A stretch of DNA of 29,543 bases from positions 1 to 29,543 of the IMG/VR virus record IMGVR_UViG_3300037041_000539; one strand, 5' to 3'. Made by a program: the position numbers and the translations under genes. The notes under the pieces are model-generated. The model saw only the letters and a program-made list of their open reading frames with translations. It ran no database searches and had not been told where the DNA came from. Every line of letters starts with the position of its first letter. The stretch's first letter is position 1. This stretch comes from a virus. This document shows positions 8,572 through 15,789 of the stretch, one piece after another.

Positions 8572-8575
8572 GTTA

Positions 8576-8860
8576 TTATTTTTGGAAGTGTTCTTTAACT
8601 ATTTTAACACCATCTTCAATCTCTTCAAAATCTCTACCAGGTGCAAATAACAATGAGTTTGGAACTTCGTTTGGTGATTCTACTATCATAAATGCTGGAA
8701 CATAATCATTTTCGGTAATCTCAACAAATAAATCATATTCGTCTTTATGTTCGTCAATATCTCTTTCATAGAACTCAAGGTTACTCTCCTTTAATTGTCC
8801 TTTAAATATTTCACAGAAAGGACATCCTTTCATTGTGAAAACAATTAATATCTTATCCAT
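8576..8860 (-). CDS. Glutaredoxin-like thiol oxidoreductase
   Basis: 94-residue thioredoxin-fold protein with a CPFC active site at residues 13-16 (FTMKGCPFCEIFK), matching the CPYC/CPFC class of glutaredoxins. The cis-proline segment is VPAF (about 54-57) in place of the usual TVP. It would reduce disulfides, most likely to support ribonucleotide reductase as phage glutaredoxins do. The family size is about 80-100 residues, so it is full length. It is the last gene of the operon starting at 11147, and its start overlaps the thioredoxin stop by 8 nt, indicating coupled translation. The operon ends at the hairpin immediately downstream. No glutathione-binding specificity can be read with confidence. 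Confidence 0.88.
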   Translation of the reverse strand: MDKILIVFTMKGCPFCEIFKGQLKESNLEFYERDIDEHKDEYDLFVEITENDYVPAFMIVESPNEVPNSLLFAPGRDFEEIEDGVKIVKEHFQK

Positions 8861-9167
8861 TTACAAGTTCTTTTGTTATTTGTTTAAGCACTTCTTCTTG
8901 TACAAGTCCTACTTTTGTATCAACTACTTGTCCTCCGTTGAAAACCTTAATCGTTGGAACGCTTCTAATACCTAATGAAACCGCAATGTCTCTATTGGTA
9001 TCAACATCCATCGTATACATTTGAACTTCAGTTGTATTTTCAGATGACACTTTCTCAAAAATTGGTTTCAACATCCTACAGGGGCCACACCAAGACGCCC
9101 AGAAATCAACCATAAGTTTATCCCCATTATTAATCTTTTCCTGTAATTCTTTCGCTGTTATTTCCAT
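8853..9167 (-). CDS. trxA: Thioredoxin
   Basis: 104 residues, the normal thioredoxin length. It shows DFWASWCGPCRMLKP (active site WCGPC at 26-30), the buried charge in VDFW (D21), the MDVDTN strand and the cis-proline motif SVPTIKVFNGG (about 69-79). It donates electrons to ribonucleotide reductase and other dithiol enzymes in the cytoplasm, and can act as a polymerase processivity factor in T7. Which applies here cannot be told. Its start lies 38 nt inside the preceding gene, and its end overlaps glutaredoxin by 8 nt. The catalytic region is intact and the protein looks functional. There is no matching thioredoxin reductase in the window, so it would rely on the host enzyme. Confidence 0.95.
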   Translation of the reverse strand: MEITAKELQEKINNGDKLMVDFWASWCGPCRMLKPIFEKVSSENTTEVQMYTMDVDTNRDIAVSLGIRSVPTIKVFNGGQVVDTKVGLVQEEVLKQITKELVNG

Positions 9168-9489
9168 AATTCTTATTTTGTTGTTTTATTGTGTATAATG
9201 TAAAATCAACAATATCTCTTTTGTCAATTTTAGATAATATAAATACATCGTATTCGTTGTTTTCAGATAGTGAATAGTAAATAAAAATACCTGTGATATC
9301 ATATACTAAAAACTCCTCAACCATTAGTGATTTATCGTAATTTGCATCCGTTAAATACCACAATGTTGTGGACTTAGTTAACATTTTAGTAAGAATTGAT
9401 TTATCTAAAATTCTGACATACGATATACAAGGGTATGAGCCAATCTCAACCTTAAACAAATCAATTATATATTCAGGTACTTTAATCAC
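9130..9489 (-). CDS. Unknown protein of the redox operon (119 aa)
   Basis: 119 residues with no recognised motif. It is hydrophobic in the middle (VEEFLVYDITGIFIYYSLSE) with alternating beta-type residues but no clear membrane segment. It starts in an ATGA overlap with the PcfJ-like gene (9486-9489), and its last 38 nt overlap the thioredoxin start in a different frame. The long overlap and conserved spacing suggest coupled translation. Function unknown. The operon context hints at a link to redox or nucleotide metabolism but does not show one. Confidence 0.68.
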   Translation of the reverse strand: MIKVPEYIIDLFKVEIGSYPCISYVRILDKSILTKMLTKSTTLWYLTDANYDKSLMVEEFLVYDITGIFIYYSLSENNEYDVFILSKIDKRDIVDFTLYTIKQQNKNYGNNSERITGKD

Positions 9490-11147
9490 GGTAAATCATC
9501 AAATTCATAAAAATTTAAACTATGTCCCGCTTGAACGGCTCGGTTATCCCACTGAATAAAACCATCGTCACCAATATTCAAACCACTTTCAATTTTTGAC
9601 ATATTCTTAAATGTAACTTGTATTTTAGGTAAGGTAAATAATTTCTGTTTACATAACTCCTTTATCCTCAAATCCAAAATTCTTAGAGGTTCATCCCATT
9701 CAGGTTCTGGAATCATATTTGATTTTCTCTTGGTTTGAACTCTTTTTAAGGTTATCTCTTTAGTTTCCCAATCAGTACATACCAAATTATATTCAATAGT
9801 TAATTTATTCTTACCTGTGTTTGAACCCTCCCTCAATGAGATTATCATCGCCGAAGGTTTATTAATATAAGTTCTAACACAGTTATTTTGTGTCATTGAC
9901 TCAAAGTTATACTCAGAACTGTTGGTTAATAAGACAGGGTAATAATCAATTTCATTCACCGCAATATTTTGTTCAACCCATCCCTTGAAATCGTTACCGT
10001 AAAATCTATCATATCTACATTTACTAAGGTCCGCAACTTTCTCACTCCATTCGTAATGCTCGTCATTAAAATCATCAAGAGTTTTAGATTTCCATTTCAC
10101 AGGATTAATATCCGATAATCTAAGTTTAAACCTTATGTGGTCTGTAAATGTGGAAAGGTCAATCTTTTCATCCAATATCAATTTAAAAATTTCATAAGCA
10201 TTATTTTTTTCAGCTTTAGTATAATCGTTCAAATTATAATATGTACCACCATAATAATTACTAAACTGTAGTATTTTAACAATGTCTTCGTCAGGTTTTG
10301 ATAGGATATATTTTTCACCAAATACTTGATATGCAAAGTGTAGATATTCAAGATTAATAACTTTAACCAAATGTAAACATCTTTTAATTTTATCACCTTT
10401 TAGTTTATGTAAATCCATATAAGAATCTATAAACTTGTAGTTAACTTTCTTTAGTAACTTTTTAGTAGGTTGTGGATAAACACAAATGAACGCATCCCAA
10501 TTGTTTGGTAGTTTAGCCCCGCTTTTCTCCAAGAAGTATTTATAGAATCTCATTTTGGGTTCTCCTGAATACTTTTCAGTGCCAGGAATACCATTAACAA
10601 ATGATTCAAGCATATTTGATTGACTATCTGAGTGTCCCAAACTACCATTAATATAACAATTGATTGACTCAAGCCAATCACTAGTTAATAAAACCCTGTT
10701 GCATTTTTTAATCGCCTTTCTCTTTAAGTGATAATTTATTATTTTACCATAATACAGGGCATTTGTCTTTATGTTATATGATATATATTCAAGGTTAGTT
10801 CTTACTCTGAAATACTTTTTACCAACATTTCTACCCCTACTGTATCTAAATATTTTAATACTAACCTTATCCTCGTTTTTTGTAACCGAGGCAATTCTCC
10901 TTGACATAGAAACTTTAGCAAAAGGATTTCCATAATTCCCCTTGAATGCTTCTTCGTTATTACTAATCGTTTTGTTTTTAAAAAACCCATTAGTTAACAT
11001 ATACCGTCTAGATTGACGCAATTTAACCCCAAAAGGTTCAGGGTATAAGTCATCTTCGGGAGTATCTACATACTCATCCAATGAGTTATTGTCATCGTAC
11101 AACCACACATCGTATGTAACCTTAATATCTTCAAAAAGTTTCTCCAT
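9486..11147 (-). CDS. PcfJ-like protein
   Basis: 553-residue protein. The C-terminal part carries the pattern seen in PcfJ-family proteins of plasmids and mobile elements: MTQNNCVRTYI (418-428), then PSAMIISLREG (431-441) and KLTIEYNL (448-455). This corresponds to the family HCVxxY...SLR...TIE core. The N-terminal 400 residues are basic and helical, without other motifs I can name. PcfJ was named from a conjugative plasmid and its biochemistry is unknown. It is the first gene of a four-gene overlapping operon with a 119-residue unknown, thioredoxin and glutaredoxin. The ATG (11145-11147) lies only 4 nt after a perfect TAnnTTTG box, suggesting a leaderless transcript. The assignment is by local pattern only and could be wrong. 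Confidence 0.6.
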   Translation of the reverse strand: MEKLFEDIKVTYDVWLYDDNNSLDEYVDTPEDDLYPEPFGVKLRQSRRYMLTNGFFKNKTISNNEEAFKGNYGNPFAKVSMSRRIASVTKNEDKVSIKIFRYSRGRNVGKKYFRVRTNLEYISYNIKTNALYYGKIINYHLKRKAIKKCNRVLLTSDWLESINCYINGSLGHSDSQSNMLESFVNGIPGTEKYSGEPKMRFYKYFLEKSGAKLPNNWDAFICVYPQPTKKLLKKVNYKFIDSYMDLHKLKGDKIKRCLHLVKVINLEYLHFAYQVFGEKYILSKPDEDIVKILQFSNYYGGTYYNLNDYTKAEKNNAYEIFKLILDEKIDLSTFTDHIRFKLRLSDINPVKWKSKTLDDFNDEHYEWSEKVADLSKCRYDRFYGNDFKGWVEQNIAVNEIDYYPVLLTNSSEYNFESMTQNNCVRTYINKPSAMIISLREGSNTGKNKLTIEYNLVCTDWETKEITLKRVQTKRKSNMIPEPEWDEPLRILDLRIKELCKQKLFTLPKIQVTFKNMSKIESGLNIGDDGFIQWDNRAVQAGHSLNFYEFDDLP

Positions 11148-11151
11148 ATCA

Positions 11152-11159
11152 CAAATATA
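11152..11159 (-). promoter_or_regulatory. Bacteroidota-type -7 box (TATATTTG)
   Basis: TATATTTG on the minus strand is a perfect match to the Bacteroidota TAnnTTTG element and ends 4 nt before the PcfJ-like ATG. No TTTG is visible at the expected -33 distance, where the DUF932 terminator sits instead. Its location right after that terminator fits a new transcription unit. Confidence 0.6.
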
Positions 11160-11184
11160 AGAAAAGATGGGGAATTAATCCCCA
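11159..11184 (-). terminator. Rho-independent terminator after DUF932 gene
   Basis: On the minus strand TGGGGA - TTAAT - TCCCCA forms a 6-bp GC-rich stem followed by TCTTTTCTT. It begins 6 nt after the DUF932 stop, and its T-tract abuts the next promoter box. Confidence 0.75.
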
Positions 11185-11189
11185 CCTTA

Positions 11190-11951
11190 TTAAATCATTG
11201 TTTCAGCAAGTTCCCAAAGTTGGGTGTTGATTTGATTCACCGCTGAGATACCTTTAAGTCCTTTAAGAGCGGTCTTTCTACCAGTTGGTGTCTCGTAAGA
11301 TAGTCCTCCACGAACATACTTCTCTTGAACCACATTCATTACTCTCCAAAGGTCGTCACCTTCATCGTCCACACGATTAGGAACCAATAGTCCCTCAACC
11401 TCCATTGCGGAAAGAACTTTACCTGTCTTCCATCGGAACTCAGCAGATTTTCTAACGAAATCAATCTTTTCGTCAGTAGTCATTATTTTTTCCATCATAC
11501 GACCAACAGATGTCTCAATTTTAGGAAGACGCTTTGCGAAAGTCTCAGTCAATCGTTTAACCTCATCCAAGTCAAACTTTTGGTGACGAACTTTAAGGGA
11601 GTCAGAGATTGCCGTAGGAACCGTAAGACCATTAGAACATACAAGGCGGTGTAGTCCCGCACTAACTTGGAATGTTGCAGTTCCATTATGAGAGTTTCGG
11701 ATGATAGCCTCAACCAAAGTATCACCAACTTTAGGTAATTCACCGTTACGGAATTTCAATTGGTGAAGTGCGTGAACACCTCTACCTGTTTGAGTTACAC
11801 TAGATAGTTCCCACCCTTCTCTTTGGAAGTTTTCAAGGATGTCTTGTGTTGGTACGAATACATACTTGTCAGACACCTTTGGTGAAGGACCTGTTGCGAA
11901 TACTGATGGTGCTAGTTCTTTGATTTTCTCTACGGTGAATTCTGCTTTCAT
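11190..11951 (-). CDS. DUF932 family protein
   Basis: 253 residues of the DUF932 type found in phages and plasmids. It contains YVFVPTQDILENFQREGWEL near residue 30, followed by an H-x-L-x-F strand, the central VSAGLHRLVCSNGL (about 97-110, the most conserved part of the family), and a helical C-terminus with the WRVMNVVQEKYVRGG segment. The biochemical role is unknown. It is transcribed alone, with a TAnnTTTG promoter 25 nt upstream and terminators on both sides. It stands out in base composition: a sample of its coding sequence is about 43% G+C against roughly 30% around it, with many CGT arginine codons. This suggests either selection for high expression or recent acquisition. Confidence 0.88.
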   Translation of the reverse strand: MKAEFTVEKIKELAPSVFATGPSPKVSDKYVFVPTQDILENFQREGWELSSVTQTGRGVHALHQLKFRNGELPKVGDTLVEAIIRNSHNGTATFQVSAGLHRLVCSNGLTVPTAISDSLKVRHQKFDLDEVKRLTETFAKRLPKIETSVGRMMEKIMTTDEKIDFVRKSAEFRWKTGKVLSAMEVEGLLVPNRVDDEGDDLWRVMNVVQEKYVRGGLSYETPTGRKTALKGLKGISAVNQINTQLWELAETMI

Positions 11952-11975
11952 ATATCTCTGTTTAAATTTGTTTTA

Positions 11976-11983
11976 CAAAGATA
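11976..11983 (-). promoter_or_regulatory. Bacteroidota-type -7 box (TATCTTTG) for DUF932
   Basis: TATCTTTG on the minus strand matches TAnnTTTG and would give a 5' leader of about 20 nt before the ATG at 11951. A TTG lies roughly 18-19 nt upstream within the preceding terminator stem. A monocistronic unit with flanking terminators supports it. Confidence 0.6.
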
Positions 11984-11994
11984 TACAAAAAAAC

Positions 11995-12020
11995 AAATCC
12001 TCCAACACTCTGGAGGATTT
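11995..12020. terminator. Bidirectional Rho-independent terminator
   Basis: A perfect 10-bp stem AAATCCTCCA / TGGAGGATTT with a 6-nt loop. On the minus strand it is followed by GTTTTTTTG and ends the unit 12026-13709. On the plus strand a run of nine or more T follows. Confidence 0.88.
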
Positions 12021-12025
12021 TTTTT

Positions 12026-12310
12026 TTAATTTAAACAAATAGTTCCGTATTTTGTTGATTCAAATATCTTGGATATTCGTTTCAAATCGGGTGAATCCTC
12101 ATTTCTAATCTCCAAAACAATCTCCATCATTTGTCTGTTAGTTAGAGAAATATCTCCACCTTTCTCGTAGTTTTCAATACACCTCATCCTTACTTTATCG
12201 TAGAATGTTTCTTTTAAAGTGTCCCCAATTAATTCAATCAAATCATTTGGGTTACTTTCAAAAAAGTTGATGAACTGATTCATATATAAGTCAATATCAA
12301 CACTTTTCAT
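12026..12310 (-). CDS. Conserved phage protein of unknown function (94 aa)
   Basis: 94-residue helical, acidic protein beginning MKSVDIDLYMNQFINFFESN, with a second block TNRQMMEIVLEIRNED. I recall related small proteins in similar phages but no function. It follows the WCT/LRR protein by 19 nt on the same strand and directly precedes a strong terminator, so it is the last gene of that two-gene unit. Confidence 0.72.
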   Translation of the reverse strand: MKSVDIDLYMNQFINFFESNPNDLIELIGDTLKETFYDKVRMRCIENYEKGGDISLTNRQMMEIVLEIRNEDSPDLKRISKIFESTKYGTICLN

Positions 12311-12329
12311 ATTTAAACTTTTTAATTAG

Positions 12330-13709
12330 TTATTGAACATAGTAAAAACCTTGACCTTCTTCAACCATCTTCTCGGCCAATCTTGGTGGTATTACCATGT
12401 TAGGAACATTTCTAATTGTTACAAATGATAAGTTAGGTAAATCAGCCAATGACTCAGGTAATTCTTTCAAATGCTTATTCTCAGATAACGTTAAGAACTG
12501 TAGGTTCTTCATATTACCAATACTGTCAGGTAAACTTTTAACAAGTTTAACAAGTAAAAGTGCCTCCACATTTGTAAATCTACCTATACTTTCTGGAACA
12601 TCCAATTGAATATCTTCGTTAGATGTATTACTAATCAACAAGTATTTAATATTTGTTGGCAAAGATTCAAACAATTCATCAAAACCATAAAGAGCAATGA
12701 ATTTACCTGCCGAACTTTGAGGGTAGTTAATCTCAACCTTTTCACCGTTACCAGTAACCAATCCTTTTGCAAACTCAGGTTTGAAATACTCTTTTAATTC
12801 CGCCATTGGTCCGTTTAACATTTCAACCAAGTTAACTGAACGGTCCATTCTATCCATAAACTGATTAGATGGGAAGTGGAACTGAAATCTTTCTTGAGGC
12901 AATCCCGTTCTACTACCTACCGAACCTTTATCATCGTTTGCCATAATAACATACAAAGGACCTTGTTTAGCGTAAGTCATAAAGTAGTTAGACCCTGGAG
13001 GTGATGTGCACCAATGTGATTCACCATTTTGATAATCATAGAATCCACCATACCATTGAGCGGCTTCTTGTTGTTGTGGTCCTGTACCATCTATTTTAAT
13101 AAGAGTATAGTTAGGACCCTCAAATATAATCTCACCACCTGGATGTGCAAATCTGTTTTCCTTCCTTTCTTGTCTAGCTTGAGACTTAACATCTTTTTTG
13201 TTGATTTTCTGTTTGACATCTTCAGGAAGATTCACGATAATATTCAACAATGAATTAGGAGTTAATTTATTAATGTCTCTTTGTTCTTGAGGGATGTATT
13301 GTTTAATCTTTTCAAACTTACTCAACATATCCGTGAACTTGAACAAGTCCTCAACGAATCGTCTCTTAAACTCTTTAATTGTGTTTTTGTATTCTGGTGA
13401 ATTAACATCAGATGTTCCGATATCATCCAAATCTTGACTTGATGGTTTAACAAAGTTCTTTAACATCCACTGTGTGAACTTACCCACTTTAACTTTATCC
13501 ATATCTTGGATTGATGCACCATCAACATCAAAGTTCTGAGGTGCCTTAGTAGTGGGGTCAGCAAATATAATTGACTTTAATGTATCAAAATCCATTATAC
13601 CCCTTCCTTTGGGGTCTTTTTTATTAGGTGCAACTAACTTGTCGTATAATACTTGGAATCTTGATTGCTCTTCTTTCAATAATTGTCTTAATACAGAATT
13701 AAATCTCAT
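12330..13709 (-). CDS. Leucine-rich-repeat protein with WCT domain and capsid-targeting-like N-terminus
   Basis: 459 residues in three parts. Residues 1-14 (MRFNSVLRQLLKEEQ) form a short amphipathic helix ending in hydrophobic-x-Glu, like T4 capsid-targeting sequences. Residues about 185-290 hold a domain I recall from other phage proteins, with SHWCTSPPG (231-239), YFMTYAKQGPLYVI (242-255) and FQFHFPSNQFMD (275-286). Its fold is unknown to me, and the invariant W-C-T and H look enzyme-like. Residues about 350-445 are four to five leucine-rich repeats (LPDSIGNMKNLQFLTLSEN is the clearest). The layout suggests a protein packaged in the head and delivered with DNA, able to bind a host partner through its repeats. 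Upstream are both a TATTTTTG box and an ATATTTAT box. Function unproven. Confidence 0.78.
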   Translation of the reverse strand: MRFNSVLRQLLKEEQSRFQVLYDKLVAPNKKDPKGRGIMDFDTLKSIIFADPTTKAPQNFDVDGASIQDMDKVKVGKFTQWMLKNFVKPSSQDLDDIGTSDVNSPEYKNTIKEFKRRFVEDLFKFTDMLSKFEKIKQYIPQEQRDINKLTPNSLLNIIVNLPEDVKQKINKKDVKSQARQERKENRFAHPGGEIIFEGPNYTLIKIDGTGPQQQEAAQWYGGFYDYQNGESHWCTSPPGSNYFMTYAKQGPLYVIMANDDKGSVGSRTGLPQERFQFHFPSNQFMDRMDRSVNLVEMLNGPMAELKEYFKPEFAKGLVTGNGEKVEINYPQSSAGKFIALYGFDELFESLPTNIKYLLISNTSNEDIQLDVPESIGRFTNVEALLLVKLVKSLPDSIGNMKNLQFLTLSENKHLKELPESLADLPNLSFVTIRNVPNMVIPPRLAEKMVEEGQGFYYVQ

Positions 13710-13726
13710 AACGATATTTTTTATTA

Positions 13727-13751
13727 ATAAATATTTCAGTTTTCAAAAATA
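13727..13751 (-). promoter_or_regulatory. Tandem TATTTTTG and ATATTTAT boxes
   Basis: In the 49-nt gap before the ATG at 13709 the minus strand carries TATTTTTG (13744-13751, a TAnnTTTG match) and ATATTTAT (13727-13734). The gene may be read from either class of promoter. No -33 TTTG is evident. Confidence 0.45.
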
Positions 13752-13758
13752 GTCATTT

Positions 13759-14601
13759 TTATTTATAATTCATAATGAGTAACTCTTCACCCATATTTTG
13801 TTTAGTCCCTTTTTTAGCCGCAGCGGCCTTTGCGAACTCTTTCATCTCCCAAGTATAAATGTCCTTTGGAAACCACTCAGATAATAAAGGAAAATCATAA
13901 TAAGATAATGAAAATTTACCTTTAACATGTTTCAAAACATTTGCCAATCTTTCGTGGTCCTCTCTATCAAAGTCGTGGTTGGAGTAATAGTTCTCAGTAC
14001 GATAATAAGGTGGGTCCAAATAGATATAGGTCTTTTCAGAATCATATTTGTTGATTACATCCTCAAAGTCCATATTCTCAACATCCGTTATTTTTAGGAA
14101 ATGCTCAACCCAATCAGGTTTACTCAACTTATCTCTGAATGTAAGATACTTTGATTTATATTTACCTTTTAGGTCAATGTAAGATGAGGTTTCAGGTTTG
14201 GACCCTGAGAATACTTGTGTTAAAATATAAACATACTTAGCCGCGGTTTCATAATCACCAGGGTTTACGCTGAAACCTTCGTTAAATATTTCAGCCTGAA
14301 AGCTGATAAATTGTTCTTTCAAATGAATAGGTGTATTCTCCACCCCTTGTTGTTGACACTCAATAGAGTTTATTGCTCTCAACAATTCCTGTGGATTCTG
14401 AACACATTTAAATAGATTATAATTGAGTGGATTGAAATCATTATAAACAACTCTTTTTAAATTGGGGAACTGCTTCAAATCCATATTAAAGAAACACCAG
14501 TACATTCCCCCAAATGTCTCCAAGTATGTTTCCATATCTTTATCATAGAAAGGGACAATCCACTTTCCAATCTTACTCTTACCTCCGATATAACTTAACA
14601 T
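13759..14601 (-). CDS. dam: DNA adenine methylase (D12 class)
   Basis: 280 residues from the ATG at 14599-14601. An upstream in-frame ATG at 14637 would add 12 residues, MVYLSYYCKKSK, that do not belong to the family. MLSYIGGKSKIGKWIVPFY is the typical D12-class opening, followed by ETYLETFGGMYWCFF (SAM-binding loop, an FxGGG variant), VYNDFNP (53-59) and the catalytic DPPYY at 196-200 (N6-adenine type). The C-terminus has the usual SLSYYDFP and late basic helices. It methylates adenine, GATC being the common target of this class, to protect phage DNA from restriction or mark it. Specificity cannot be read here. No partner endonuclease is adjacent. The upstream region has a TATTTATCG box. Confidence 0.93.
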   Translation of the reverse strand: MLSYIGGKSKIGKWIVPFYDKDMETYLETFGGMYWCFFNMDLKQFPNLKRVVYNDFNPLNYNLFKCVQNPQELLRAINSIECQQQGVENTPIHLKEQFISFQAEIFNEGFSVNPGDYETAAKYVYILTQVFSGSKPETSSYIDLKGKYKSKYLTFRDKLSKPDWVEHFLKITDVENMDFEDVINKYDSEKTYIYLDPPYYRTENYYSNHDFDREDHERLANVLKHVKGKFSLSYYDFPLLSEWFPKDIYTWEMKEFAKAAAAKKGTKQNMGEELLIMNYK

Positions 14602-14624
14602 TTTACTTTTTTTACAATAATACG

Positions 14625-14631
14625 ATAAATA
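14625..14631 (-). promoter_or_regulatory. TATTTAT box before the methylase
   Basis: TATTTAT on the minus strand lies 23 nt before the methylase ATG. It lacks the first A of the ATATTTAT 8-mer. A TATTATTG (one mismatch to TAnnTTTG) follows at about 14616-14623, so this gap may hold two overlapping promoter types. Confidence 0.35.
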
Positions 14632-14727
14632 AACCAAAAAAGCAAGTCCGAAAAAAAAAATTAAACAAAGATTCTCTATCCTATTATAAAAAGCGTTATA
14701 TTAGCATTATAATTAAAACCATTCACA

Positions 14728-15138
14728 ATGAAAACAATCTTAACTTATCTCATCGTAATCCTATCATTCAACTCCGTAGGTCAGACAACTGATTTTCTAA
14801 AACGACTTTTCTATGGAACGATTTCAAAAGATGAATTTTTGATTTCTCAAAAATATTCTGATATGGATTCTGTTCAAGGATTTTCATACAATCCATATAT
14901 CTACAATAAACGAGTAGAAATCGTTGATTGGGTTTGGACTACTGATTTCAAGCAATACCACGATACAACCAAATACTATGTGGTTTATGACTTAATTACA
15001 CCGTATGATAACAAATATGTGGAATATGTTGAAGTGTATGATAAAGTAACTATGTCTATGGTTAGAACATTTTCAGCACCATATTTAGAAAATACAAGTA
15101 TTATAGGTGTAATCTATGATACCGATTTGGGTAATTAA
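14728..15138 (+). CDS. Secreted protein of unknown function (136 aa)
   Basis: 136 residues with a clear Sec signal peptide: a short basic start (MKTILTYL), a hydrophobic core (LIVILSF) and a cleavage region NSVGQ-TTDF. Ending at Gly/Ala-Gln is typical of Bacteroidota signal peptides, so the mature protein should reach the periplasm. The mature part is Tyr- and Asp-rich with beta-type strands (WVWTTDFKQYHDTTKYYVVYD) and no known motif. It is a lone plus-strand gene with its own 126-nt upstream region (TATATTAG, one mismatch from TAnnTTTG). Its last 4 nt overlap the Q/A-rich gene tail to tail. A phage-encoded periplasmic protein could act in superinfection exclusion or lysis timing, or it could be a host-derived cargo gene. 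None of this is shown. Confidence 0.75.
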   Translation: MKTILTYLIVILSFNSVGQTTDFLKRLFYGTISKDEFLISQKYSDMDSVQGFSYNPYIYNKRVEIVDWVWTTDFKQYHDTTKYYVVYDLITPYDNKYVEYVEVYDKVTMSMVRTFSAPYLENTSIIGVIYDTDLGN

Positions 15139-15734
15139 GCTTTTTTGAAGTTTGGATTAATTCCTGACATAGCAATTGCTTCTTGATACTTCTTCAACTT
15201 ATTAGGGTCATTCTTAACGGCTGGCCCTATTTTATCAGGAGTTAAAGTACCGAAACTATTTTTGACATTTGTTTTAACCATCCCTAAAAATTGTGCAATT
15301 GTATTTGCTGGTATAGAACCATTATCATAATTATTAATAAACTCAACCCATCTGTATTCATTCCAACCTGATGGGTCTATAGGTTTAGAAACAGTTAAAG
15401 GTATTTGTTTTGTTGGGTCATTACTCGCTGGTAATACACCTACAAAAAGAAAAGGAGTCCCTTTAGAACCAACAACGATTGACGAATTTTCGCTATATTT
15501 TAATATAACAACTTGTGTTAATTGATATTCAGTTGTAACAAATAAATCTTTAAATACTTTGGCAGTATTTACAGGCATTTTAGGTATCTCCACATTAGCG
15601 GAAACCTTTGGTTGAGCCTGTGACTGAGCTTGTTGTTGGGCCTGTGGCTGAGCTTGTTGTTCAGAGATAACAACCCCCTTTTGATACCCCAAAAGGTATT
15701 TCATATAATTAAGTTCTTCATTAATTGCTTTCAT
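15135..15734 (-). CDS. Q/A-rich protein with capsid-targeting-like N-terminus
   Basis: 199 residues from the ATG at 15732-15734. The longer in-frame start at 15776 adds a Phe/Tyr/Lys-rich stretch that overlaps promoter-like sequence and is unlikely. The N-terminus (INEELNYMKYLLGYQKGVVI, then SEQQ) is a helix plus a hydrophobic-x-Glu site. The same EExNxxxxLLxY pattern recurs at the C-terminus of the 584-residue protein at 19429-21183. Next comes a Gln/Ala/Pro linker (about residues 25-42), then a folded domain to the C-terminus, with VVGSKGTPFLFVGVLPAS in its centre and a helical tail. It could be an internal virion protein whose leader is removed by the prohead protease. A TATTTAT box lies 12 nt upstream of the ATG. 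Function unknown. Confidence 0.72.
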   Translation of the reverse strand: MKAINEELNYMKYLLGYQKGVVISEQQAQPQAQQQAQSQAQPKVSANVEIPKMPVNTAKVFKDLFVTTEYQLTQVVILKYSENSSIVVGSKGTPFLFVGVLPASNDPTKQIPLTVSKPIDPSGWNEYRWVEFINNYDNGSIPANTIAQFLGMVKTNVKNSFGTLTPDKIGPAVKNDPNKLKKYQEAIAMSGINPNFKKA

Positions 15735-15746
15735 AATCTTTTTTTT

Positions 15747-15753
15747 ATAAATA
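15747..15753 (-). promoter_or_regulatory. TATTTAT box before the Q/A-rich gene
   Basis: TATTTAT (AACTATTTATAAAAAA on the minus strand) sits 12 nt before the ATG at 15734, in the same setting as the ATATTTAT boxes at 13727 and 21199, followed by an A-rich leader. Confidence 0.4.
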
Positions 15754-15776
15754 GTTAGATAATTAAAAAAAATCAT

Positions 15777-15784
15777 TACCTTTG
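15777..15784 (+). promoter_or_regulatory. Bacteroidota-type -7 box (TACCTTTG) for ncRNA
   Basis: TACCTTTG matches TAnnTTTG. A weak -33 match (TTAG) lies 18 nt upstream. No protein gene of normal length follows, but a structured region and a terminator do. Confidence 0.55.
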
Positions 15785-15789
15785 TATTG

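Noticed and set aside
14602-14637. Longer start for the adenine methylase
   Set aside because: The added 12 residues are outside the family, and the stretch contains the TATTTAT and TATTATTG promoter-like boxes. MLSYIGGKSK is the typical start.
15735-15776. Longer start for the Q/A-rich protein
   Set aside because: It would run through the TATTTAT box and overlaps the promoter of the ncRNA on the other strand. The internal ATG fits the shared targeting-type helix.
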